Below are positions 21,931-33,900 of a stretch of 64,000 nt of DNA, one piece after another. How positions within the stretch are numbered: position 1 is the stretch's first letter; each line of letters opens with the position of its first letter. The position numbers and the translations under genes were made by a program. The stretch covers positions 36,720,906 to 36,784,905 of the forward strand of contig OX463818.1 in assembly GCA_949825045.1 (NCBI GenBank), read 5' to 3'. Below the pieces are notes generated by a model, which did not search any database, had not been told where the DNA came from, and saw nothing but the letters and a program-made list of their open reading frames with translations. This DNA comes from Argyresthia goedartella (lineage: Eukaryota > Arthropoda > Insecta > Lepidoptera > Argyresthiidae).

Positions 21931-24900
21931 CTGGAACCAAATTATACACTCATTTAGACAAAGTAAGTAGGGAAAATGTAACTCATTACTATGACAATTT
22001 CAGTGCGTGAAGTGTGGTGAACTATTTCTATAAATGGGTCAACAACATTACCAATATATCGCAGGGTAAACCTGGATTCAATGGAGAAGGGATCTTTAGC
22101 AAACTGTCAAAATCGTTCCATGTGGAAGGCGCTAAAAGTTTGTAGATTATAACACAGAACCAGTCTGTAAAGAGTTTCGTTGATTTGAGTTTACTTACAA
22201 ATTAATCACAGAGTAGTATGTGAAGAAAAAGTCTAAAGAGTTTCGTTGATTTGAGTTTACTTACAAATTATTCACAGAGTAGTATGTGAAGCCATTATAT
22301 GCATGGAGTTTCGTTATTCAGAGAAATTAATTGATAATATCCAGATATTCATAGAACCTCAAAGAAATTAAAATCTTTGTTGCTATTGACAATGTTCATC
22401 AAATTACAAACCTTAGATGAATTAAACTCTTTGTGTTACAAAGATATAAAAAAGTCTGGAGAATGTCAAAATACGAAAGACTTTCTCCTCGTACTAGGGC
22501 TTCAATAGTCTGGAACAGCATCAAAAGATTTAGATGTTCTCTCAACAAAGAGTATTAGTTCTAATGATGAAACTGTATGGCTAGACTCATTTGCCGATAA
22601 ACTAGCTCCCCATTTACTCCTCACTCTGATTCCCTTATTAACCCGCCCTTAATTCCCCGCCTTCAATGATATACGCTCCGTTTTCCATGAACGAATAAGA
22701 TTAAGCTGTAGAAAGCCTAGTTGACTTCTCTCAAGGCATTGATGAGATTCCCTATTATTTTATAACTAAATCAAGTTCCAAATGTAAATAAAAAAATAGA
22801 ACTGTTAAACTTTTTTGTTGTTTTTGCACTTCCCCTAAATCACGGTCCAAACAAATTATCATCCATATCCTTTAACCAGGTAAAAATCCATTGCATCCTA
22901 ATTCTCGCAGACCAATTGCGTTATCCTCCGTTTTGGCCAAGATTATTGAACACCTAATTTTCTCCTCCCTGATATAAAACCAATATCCTCCCTGATATAA
23001 AACCAATATATGTATACTCACAATTTGCTATTGAAAAAGTCAATTTATTTGCAAACAGGAACTTTACCAGGATATTTTTCGAAAAGTGGCCTGACTGGCT
23101 TCCAATTTTCACCGATTAGAATGGAATAGAATAGAAAGCACATTTATTCAACTATCACATTACACAAGACACAACAAAATAGTAGTTAATGTGACTGCTA
23201 CATAATGGAGGGCGTTAACACTCGAGAGTGGGTTTATGAAACGAGCCGAAGGCGAGATGCCTAATTATGTACAGTTACATACACTAGTTTATCTACACAC
23301 ATATCATAAGCTCTCTTTGATGTGTTCAGGAACCACATGTTCGACCGGCATTGTGGCATTGATCATTGCTCTGCAGTTGTTTAGATTGTTCAGTAGTACT
23401 AACTTCACAGACAAACTAGGGGCGGCACGCAGGCGGGCGTCGGCGTTCGAAATTTGAATGTCATAATATGTAGAAAATTTACACATTATGGTCATAATGT
23501 TCAATATTCAGATAAGAAATGAGTTTTTTCTTACTTAAGAGGGTAACCTTAATCACACAATGTGAGGGTTTTTAGGAAGAAATTGATCATCTGACAGCAG
23601 ATTACCAGCGTGCTCAAGCACAAGTCAGGGAACTGACTACCCAAACTTGAGGCCTCAGATTACATGTACGTACAGGTTAGACGACCCGAATGGCCAAGTC
23701 GGCAGTGACCCTGCCTACGAAGCTAAGGGTCCCGGGTTCGAGTCCTGTTGGGGGCAAATATTTGATAAGTAATGTCAGGCGCCTAAAGGCACATAGGTAG
23801 TCTGAGGTTGATTAGTTACCTTCAATAATCATCACAATCATAAGCCCTATTTTTCATCGACCAAGGTATAACAATGATTCTAATAATAAAAAAAACATCA
23901 TTACTCACATCTTGTTGAAGTCTGGCACAGCGGTGATGTCCACAAGGTAGATGACTGCAAAGTTCTTCACTTTCTCAGCAATGCTGTATAGCACCTCATC
24001 CATCTTCATGCATGTTGGGTCCCAGTCGTGCCCAAAGCGGATCACCTGCCATGCAAACACAATTGAAATAGATGTATTTTATTTTGAAAAAAATTAATAG
24101 TGATAGGGTAGTAACTGATTTAGTTCATTTTTTTATCTCAAAATAGAATTATATTCATATTCTTTATTGCACAGAAATCTTAATAGATCTTAATGAATCA
24201 AAACATTTTATGAGTAAAGGCGAGCTTATCTCTAAAGCGGGATTTCTACCAGCAAACATAGGCAGGACAGAAAAAGTTGTGCAGCAGGAGAGTCCTAGTG
24301 CGCAATAAAAGTATACACCTCTAATTATTTACTAAGCTAAAACATAATAATTATATAAATACTAAATAAAACACAATAGCACAAAAATAAAATACACATC
24401 AAACATATACTACTTATATATACATAATTATGTATATATAAGTCCTACATATCCAACAGGACGCCATCGGTGGTATTGAATGGTTATATGTCAACATGGA
24501 AAAATATTCCTTCTGGGGTACCACAGGGATCTCTATTAGGACCCCTTCTATTTATTATTTTTATTAATGATATTGACATTTGCTTTAATCATTCCGAATT
24601 CCTCCTATTTGCTGATGATACGAAGGTGTTTAGAGTGGCCAATAGTCCGGAGGACTCTGATTTACTACAGGACGATCTTAATAGACTTGATACGTATTGC
24701 AGACTTAACAGTTTGGATATAAATGTCTCAAAGAGCTTCTCCATTTCATTTGGGCGTAAAAGAAACATGTATCGGAGTTCTTATAGTCTCAGCGATAAAT
24801 CTATTTCCAGCTGTAATGAGATAAGGGATTTGGGTGTAATAATGGACTCAAAATTACTTTTTGATAAACATATTGATACAATAGTAAAGAAAGCATATAA

Positions 24901-27900
24901 ATTACTGGGTTTCCTTATACGCTCCTGTAAAAATTTCAAGTTGATGATTTCTATTAAGATAATTTACTGCACTCTTGTAAGAAGCAACTTGGAGTACGCA
25001 TCTCAGGTGTGGAACCCACGTTATGACGTCTATATTTCAAAAATTTAGTCCATCCAAAAAAAGTTTATTCGCTATCTATGTTACAAATTTAGAATTCCAA
25101 GACGGAGCTATGAGTTTCATTGCAATCAATTCCACCTTCTCCCTCTTCAAATCAGGCGTGAAGCTGCAGATATAATATTCCTCACTAGGCTGTCAAATCA
25201 CTGTTGCATGTTCCACTCGTTCATACCAACTACAGGCAGAACTCGTTTCTTTTGAGAGCTTCGCGCTCTTTCAATTCACTTAGTTTTGACTGTATGGACA
25301 TAGACATGTTTTGTAGTAGTGCTCGGTCTGTCAGATATTATCTGACCAGTAAGTTCAGCTCAACTATTTAAGTTTAGTGCTAAGCAATATTAAACTATAT
25401 CCTTGTATTAACTGTTTATACGTCTCGCGTATCTCTTAATCTTGTAATTTACAAGTAGAAGTAGGTATATATATGTCTAAATATAGGCTTGTGTTGTTTT
25501 TTTGTAATAATTAACATAATATGAATAGTTAGGTACTCACTTATGTAACATTCATAAAAATGTAGGTATTCATAATATTGTATTTTATTTGGTTTCGTGT
25601 TTCCAGTTAGGTATGTCTGCATTCATAGGAATCAATTTGTTATTATACTCTGTCGTTAATTAGTGAAAACTTGTAATTGGCTTTCAACTGTACATTTTTA
25701 GTGTTAAACTGTAAAATAAAATAAAATAAAATAAAAAATAAAAATAAAATATAAAAATACCTATCACGAAAGAGAAAGGAAATGTTCTTTCAATCTTTTC
25801 TTAAAAGGGGAAATTGAGGGACTATCTCTGAAAGTTTTGAGTGACGAGTACCCAAAATCATGTCCTGCGATTTGCCCGGGTTGACAAGCAGACCATATGA
25901 GATAGCCCATTTCCTGATATTATCTAGATCAGCATTCAATGCTTCTACAGTCTTATTGAAATCACTCGGAGAGAAGTGCCGATATACACTCGACTGATTG
26001 TATAAGAGAAATATTTAACTGCACATCGAAAATACTGATTTGCACAGCAAATATCAGGGCAAAATGCTGCGGTAGCTTAGGTGAAGGGTAAAGGGGGTAA
26101 GCGAAGCGAAGCCCCCTTTATCCTTCGTGTTAGGTTGAACACGTAAGAACAACAAAAAATACTTAAAACATAAACTTAAGTACACATAAAATATTTAAAA
26201 CATAAAAAGTGTTTTGTTGATCCTTTTTTGCTGTGCAAATCATTATTTTTGATGTGCAGTTAAATATTTCCCTTATACAATCAGTCGTTTTGGTTGGCAT
26301 AACATGCTTTTGGTATATTTTCAGTTGACTACTTTGTTTAGCATAGTAGATGTTTGGCATATTATGTTTAGGCTAATAACGATTTATACTATTTATCAGA
26401 AGCCATAAATTTAGTTTGGTGATGTGAATTGAACATATTTTTGAATTTGTATATGTATAATTAGTTAATAGATAATATAGGCTAGAGTAGGTTATTGTGG
26501 CTAAATTTCAATTAGGTTATAGGTTAGGTTGAAACTTAAAAGAAAGCAAGACCGGAGCGAAGCGTATCCAAATAAAAACAAAATTTAATGAAAATAATAA
26601 AAGCTGAAATATCAAATTTGGCTAGAGTAGGTTATTGAAGTGAAGTGAAGTGGAGGTTATTAGAAAACTCCCACAGATTGATTTCTAGATTTCTTTTAAA
26701 AATTGGTTGTGATTAACTAATACAAATATTATAAGCAGGAATAAATAATTAAAAAATTAATTACAGCAAGGTCTGTATTGCGCTAGATTAATCCCATACA
26801 GTCCCGTCATTTAAGTAATCTTGAACATTGTAATATCCCTTTTTCGACAGTCGCTTTAACATGCTTTTTAAATTGCTCAAATCGCAATTTCATAGTCTTA
26901 CCTTATTATTGCCTGTCTATACTATGTGAAACGATTATTATGCCTTTTTATATTTATGCTTCTTATGTCGCTTGGCAATTTATATGTAATCATTTATGCT
27001 AAATTATTATTAGGGTTTACAAAATTTCGTCCAAATGATTTATGCCAAACAATATTAAGACAATTAAAATTATGCAATTCAACTACAAACCTTCTAATAA
27101 TGTACATTAATGCCATAAAAACCATTACTAAGTTCATTATTTTGCCAACTTTGTATTGGGCGGGCGGTACGCATACAGCTGATATTCGACGAAGAATAAA
27201 TATGATTTGTTCTCTAATCACAAAAACACATTATTTATTAAAAAAACACAAATCTTTCTCGAATTGCCGACCTTCATTGCGTATGCAAGCGTAACATCGA
27301 TTCCTTATTTCTGCAGTGGTATTTCGTAAGCGTATTTCCTCTTTAATAACGGCGAATGCTGATGGTATCCGTTGGGATAAATCTTCTCTAGATTCGCCTT
27401 CCGTAGCTTAGACTAACTCTTTCGCCCGTCCCCAGATGTAGAAGCCATGTAATAGGTCAATCCCTCCCTATCCACGAATTTGGGAAACATTATACAAGTG
27501 TTCCCTGACTGCAGTTCTCCAGTGAGCTGGACAACCGTCTTGTTGGAAGACGATAGGCCAGTCTTCATTGAAAAGTGACACCACTGCCAACAATTCTGAT
27601 AGGATATTGTCTAAAAAATCAAGGTTATTTTCCCCGTCCAGAATATCGGTTAGAAAGTGTGGTCCAATGACCTCATTTCCAACGACTCCTGCTCAAACAT
27701 TGATACTGAATCTCCTCTGGAAACGCCTCTGTCTTTTGACCCGTGGGATCTGTCTTTTCGACGACCAGTGGTGCAGATTGTGGATATCTAGAATTGCCTT
27801 TTTTTGTAAATTTGGATTCGTCCATCCACAGGATACTTTTTAAAAAGTCACGATCCACCAGGTCTGTGTGCAGCAGACTGAGAGCTTCTTTTACTCTGAC

Positions 27901-30900
27901 ACCACAAGGTCGTCCTGTAAACTCCTGTCTCGCTTGATCACGGTAGGGTTACCTACGGGCGATTATTTGTGTTTGTGAATTTTAGTCCACTCTATCTAAG
28001 AGAGGTGTTATTAGTACTCATTCAGGCTATTGGTAAATTCTAAGGCTAGGTAGTTACCTACCTCCTTACTTATGTAATTGTCATTTGTTTTATACTGGGT
28101 CTAAAGTGTTTACTTTTAGTTAAACAAAAAAGTATTCAATTAAAAAGGAATCGAATTTTATTTGCTAACAATTCCTTTAGACACCCTAAAATGGTACTTA
28201 AGTCATTATTGTTGCAAAAATAATAGAAAAGTTGCTTATGAGGAGCGGCAAGCGCGCGACGCGACTTCCAGCCAAGCGAGCGGCAACATAACTGAATTCC
28301 CGCCCATCGGGTTGGCAGGTCGAACGTACCTAAACTCTACAGTGAGACCCCCCTGCCTGTACAATACGGATGAGAACGCATTCATTATTGTCAACATTTA
28401 GATAATTTAAATGAGAATTACACTACCGTAAGAGACAGAGTGATGATTGGATCAATCAGGCTTGGGTTTCAGGCAATGTGATATTAGTTGTACCCACTTA
28501 ATTCTGTACAAAAATGCGTTCCTTGTATAGGACTGTAATGAAATGTATGTTTGTCATTTTGCCGATGGACCTTCCACACCTTCCAGATTGAAATGTCCAG
28601 CAATAGAGCAACATTCCTAATGCTCCTGGTCGGTTGTTCCGCGAACAGCGCCAAAATCTGTTCGTCCAATTCGACATTATGTCGAATCACTATCCCTCTA
28701 GGTTCACTACATCTTAGATTGCCAGTTTCGCGTAAGCGTCGGTATGTGTATATGTATATGGCGATATATGTCGTAATGTGTGGCGGGAAGGTAAGCGTCT
28801 ATTAGGAAATCTTTCTTTATAAATTATTTGCATTTCTCGAACAACACCATTAATTAGCGCTTCCATATGCCATTAAGATGTCCGCGTATTCTTTATTAGA
28901 GAATGTAGACATTATTTAATCATCAAAACCTCAGCATTAAAAGGTTCGTGGCTCTAACCAACACGAAAAACACAAACACGAAAAAAACAAATGTTGAAAA
29001 ACGCGCCAATTACAGTTTTTTTTCTGGCTAGTCTCCCACTGCTGGGCAAAGGCTTATCTTAACAGCCCAGTCCACCAAAACTTCTAGAAATCAGCGATAC
29101 AAGGTATCGCCCTCCCGCCCGATACACAATTCGGCTTAATAAACTTGATAGTGGTTGTTATGGCATTATTGTACATTATAAGAAAGAAGATAGACCATCG
29201 AACTTTTCTTTAAAAATTCAAGAAAAAGCCTCGTTTAGTTTTTTTATGTAAATAAAAAAAATAGATGATAATTTCCAGTATTCTTGACTACAAAAGAACC
29301 GTAACCGAACCAATAACAGTAAATAAATGCACGTTTTATCGATAACTTTTTTATTTATTCAAGTTTAAAGGAGTCATTCTGGAGGATATTTCAAAATTTT
29401 AAAAATATTAAAATAAAAAAATCCGTTGGGCACTTGCCGTACACTCACTCAGGTACCGTTTTGTCTCTCTTTACTTGGCAAAAGCGGAAGCAAAGTTGAA
29501 GACGCAACATTCTGCCACATTCAACAAAAACACACACTTAACACCTTCATTGTGCAATAAACTCCCTAGTGTTCGCTAGTATTCCACCCGGTCATACACT
29601 GACACCTATTCGCGGTTTTTTTTCAGGCGAAAAAGGGTGCAATGCTGACACGAAGCAAGATGAGCACACGCGATGTGGAGTTGAAGCTGAAAGCGACCTT
29701 GCTGGAGCTCAAGAAGAGCCAAGAGCTTTGTGAAATACTTCTACGAGAGCGAGATGAGTGTGAAGAGGAGATAGATAAGCAAATTAAGAAAAATTCGGCG
29801 CTAAAAGAAGAGCTCAGTGAGTTGGACATCCAATGCCAGGATCTCAGTGCCCAGAGATATGAACTACAACACCGAGTCGACTCATTTTACAAGTGTCATG
29901 ATGTCCACCACGTAGCATTGCAACACATAAAATCACTTGAACAACAGCTTGCAGAGGCACACCACGAGCTTCAAGTTTTCAGCGAGCGGGAGGAACAGCG
30001 AGACAGTGCTACAACCAGGGCCTTATATAATGAGGTCATGAGCCAAACTGGCATACCAACTATTGACCTAACAGCTTGTGATCTCACGTGTGATAGTCCT
30101 AATAGATCGCAATCAGTAACCACTATGAGCTGTAGTAAAAATAAATTAAAGAAATATGTTAAATTGAATAATTATATAAAAAAAACACAAAAACTAGCTA
30201 ATAGAAATAAAATATTTTGTAAAAATGTAAATTGTAGCAAGGAACGTGTCGAATTAATTAACGAAATCGATGATTGTAGATTATGTTTGGAAAAAACTAC
30301 AGAAAAGTACGAATGTGACACACGGCGACTCCAGTCAGATATGCATATTTTAAACTCATCATTACAAAGTATTACACGTAAATATGAGTCAGCACAATAC
30401 GAAATTAAGGAACATGTGTCGGCTATGAATAGTTTGTTGGAGACGTGTAAGTATAATTATGACACTTTCATATCTTTGACCGACAATCACATCTGTGATT
30501 GTAAACAAGCTCCAGCGGACTGTTCCATGCCGACCGTGTGTCCCGCCGAGCAGGCGGCCGAACAGCTGATACTGACCCAGGCGCCGCCGTCAGTCGACTT
30601 GAGTACTAATAGTGTTATCAATAACGCCTCCTTCTCTCGGACAAAGGATAGGTATATAATGTACAGCGATGAACTTGGAAAAAATATGGGTTTACAACTT
30701 AGTCAGCGCGTGGGCCAGGCAATATTAAATAACTGTATGCCTGGCGCCACATATTCACAAATATTAAAAAAAGTGTTGTCATCGCAGTTTTTAGAACCAA
30801 CCACCCTAATTATTTTAATTGGTAGAAGGGAAAATGTATCTAAAAAACTAATTACTAAATACTTTTCCAAATTAAATTCTTTACAAAATGTAGATAGAAT

Positions 30901-33900
30901 AATCTTGTTTGCGTTTCCCTTCAGCCAATCTTTGTCACAACATGAAAATCATATAAGACATGATTATCCCCTCCTTTGCCGAGCGCCCTTCATAGTCCAC
31001 TTTTCAATAACGCCATATTTGCGGGTCGCCCTTTACAGACCCAGCAGCAGCGCACGCTGCCGCGTCGAGCAATATGAGTAATTTCAACCAATGGGGATCG
31101 GTGTGACAAGGAAAGTAACAAAATTTCGTTATGTAAAGGAATGAGATAGGTATTAAAACCGTCGGACCTTAACCAATCGTAGTAAAAGTCCATCAACGGA
31201 ATGCATCATGCGGCACAACTTCAGTCCGGTTCAGTCGTGGGTTTGAGGCAGCAGTGTTCAAGTTTTTTTGGTGAAAAGGGTTTTGTTTTCATCGCAAAAG
31301 GAAAGAAACGTAAGTAACTAGCATGTCTGTTTAATCCTGTAGGTTGTTTGCGTTGGATTTTGTACTAATATCGATGACCTAAACTTGCACGGCGAAAAAT
31401 TTCCGCCTTGCTGGTTTCGACAAGACAACAATTGATGGCTTTTTGTTTCTATTTACGGATAAAACTATGTTATATTCATATCTAAGATTCATAAACTCGA
31501 AGTGAAAACAATAATTTTGTGAGTAGATCGTTTCTGAGAGCTGAAATCGTCAATCGAAAATCTTGAGTCATCATCTGGACACTATTGTCCGCAACGCCAA
31601 TGTATGTTTTGAAACAAAATGGCGGTCGGTGGCCATGAGATAACTTAGTATGGATACGCCTGTACAGCTATTGATTCTTGAGATTTGGTTTTGATTAACT
31701 CTTGGTCTGCATTTTGTAAATGTTGCATGTTACTGTTTTTAATGGGTTAGTGTTAACGAAAGGGTATGCGCAAAAGACTTAGATATTTTTTTTTATCTTT
31801 TTTTTAATTTTTTTGTTTTATCGAATCTTTAAGGGGGGGGGGTTGTTCAATGCGTTAATACAAACATATTTTGTCATATAAACTTTTTTCTTAGATGCGT
31901 ATTTTCGACTTTATTGACACTTTACGGGGTTTCACAGGATTTAGATTATTTTTAATGTTTTTTTTTTTTTTTTTTATTTCATATATTTGCTTTTTTGTTG
32001 ATGCATAGATCTTATTAAAGGTCGTAAATACTTAAGTTTTTGTTTCATACACTTTTCTCTGTAGTCAGTAATTTAGCCGTAATTTTTTTCGAAATCTCCC
32101 AACACTTTTTTATTTTTTCAGAAAGGTACAAAATTTTCGTCTAGTAAACCACATATTATTTTGCACTCAGCTGATAGGTGGCGTCATTATAAGCCACAAT
32201 TGTCAAAATAACTTTTCTCTATTGTCAATTTTTGGCTAGAGTAGGTTATTGTGGCTAAATTTAAATTGGGTTTAGGTTAGGTTGCGTTGGAACTTCTAAA
32301 AAGCAAAACTGGAGCGAGCGCAGCGCATTGGAGCGAGCATATGCAAATAAAAACAAAATGTATCTAAAAAATACCCCTTCTACCTTTTGATTCTAATTTT
32401 GGCCTCGTTAATAAAGTCGAAAATAAGCACTTTAGAGAAAAGTTTATTTAACAAAATAGGTTTGTTTCAATAATATGAATAATCTCCTATCAAAAAAGAA
32501 CAAATACTCAACAAACAAAAAAACATCAAAAAAGTCTAAGTATATCTTTCCGCATACTCTTTCCTTCACACTGACCTTCTACATCTCAGGACTTTGATAT
32601 TGTGTGTCTGTATGCTTACTTATATTTTCAATACACAAATATTAACCATTTAAGTTATTTGTTTGTCTTTTTGCGCCTGTTTGTGTGTCTGACTGTGCCT
32701 GTTTTTTAACGCTTTTTTAACACTTTTCCGCATTCTCTAGTGTATAAGATATGGTGAGGATAAGAGGAGGAGGAATAGGGAGGGGGAAAGGTGGAGGACG
32801 AGGAGGAGTAAGCTCCTCTAGGGAAATTGAGGTGGACGTCATTGTGGAGCCATGTCCCTTGGAGCCTCCGACGTCGGCTCGACGAGCCAGGACCCACAGC
32901 GGGAATACCGACAGCCGAGGGAGGGTCGCAGCGAAAGGCAGGGGCAGGGGCAGGGGCAGGGGCAGCGGCAGGGGCAGGGGCAGGGGTAGTATGCCAGAGG
33001 AGCAGCAGCGGTAATATGTTTTGTTTGTTTATTGCTTTAAATTGTATGTTTTACTTGTTTTGTTCTTTTAATTATTTTTGTATGTAAGTTTTGTTGTTTG
33101 TGTTATTGGAGACGAGTAAATTTACTTATATTCTATTCTTTTTTGTATACTTTTTTTTTTATAATTTTGTTCTTTCTTTCAGATTTTACTGCGGTAATAT
33201 TGTCGGAGGCGGACTCCCAGAGGGAGAACCGTTGGAGTCCCTCTTGCACATTAAGCGCCAGCGGATCTGGGATCCCCTCCAATCCCTGATCACAATACAC
33301 GAGATGCCGCCTGCTTCCTCCGCTTTGTTGGCGCCATCACCAGTGATGTAAGAAACATTTTTTTAGCGTAGTCTATACTGTGTTTTTTTTAATTATTTTT
33401 TTAAGATATTCCAACAATATGTTCGTAAAAAGCTCTGTGTTTCAAAAAAAATCACATATATTTGAACATGTTATTTGTTATCTTACCATTGCTAATTTAT
33501 TTTATTGATATTTTAATAAGTAATATTTTTTTACAAGTAAACATTTTTGTATGAAGCCTGGCTACTTGAAACTTCAAATAGGTACCTACCCTAAAATTTT
33601 GATTTTTCATGTACTGTAATGTAATGTTTCGTGTAAGGAGAATTTAATTACAAACAACAAATGTTCTTTTGACACAATATAGTAAATAGCGTAGTAGCGT
33701 TTCTGAGATAATTCAGTTTAAATATGTAATTTAGTCATTTATCTAGTAGTTTTTATTTGTATTCTAATGCGGTTCGATACTTGTCAAATTTATATATTTA
33801 TGTAATTTCTCATTACAATATACATTAAATTGTATTTTGTATATGACTATTGAACATAAAATAAAAAACACAATAAATTAATTTGCAAAGGCAAGCTTAT

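Larger units (their letters stand above)
21931..23908 (-). other. Dim1 intron 2
   Basis: 1978 bp between exons 2 and 3. It contains a 66-bp tandem duplication (22168-22292), decayed reverse-transcriptase fragments (about 22440-22995), a 25-bp duplicated cctgatataaaaccaatat unit (about 22965-23012) and a SINE head (23680-23830). The remaining sequence (about 22996-23679) shows nothing I can name. Confidence 0.8.

Noticed and set aside
23680..23770. tRNA gene (box A and box B present)
   Set aside because: The same head occurs at 49709 and 62419 with a SINE body, and no acceptor-stem pairing is seen. It is a tRNA-derived SINE.
29642..31081. Domesticated single-copy host gene for the 479-codon coiled-coil ORF
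   Set aside because: Its C-terminal continuation lies at 34849-35112 beyond a TIR element and is followed by a CR1 ORF2, so it is ORF1 of a retrotransposon. The last codons before 31081 are transposon sequence.
32706..32897. Minus-strand ORF opposite the RG-rich exon
   Set aside because: It is a shadow of the purine-rich coding strand. No start context or splice signals, and the plus strand has a coherent multi-exon structure.
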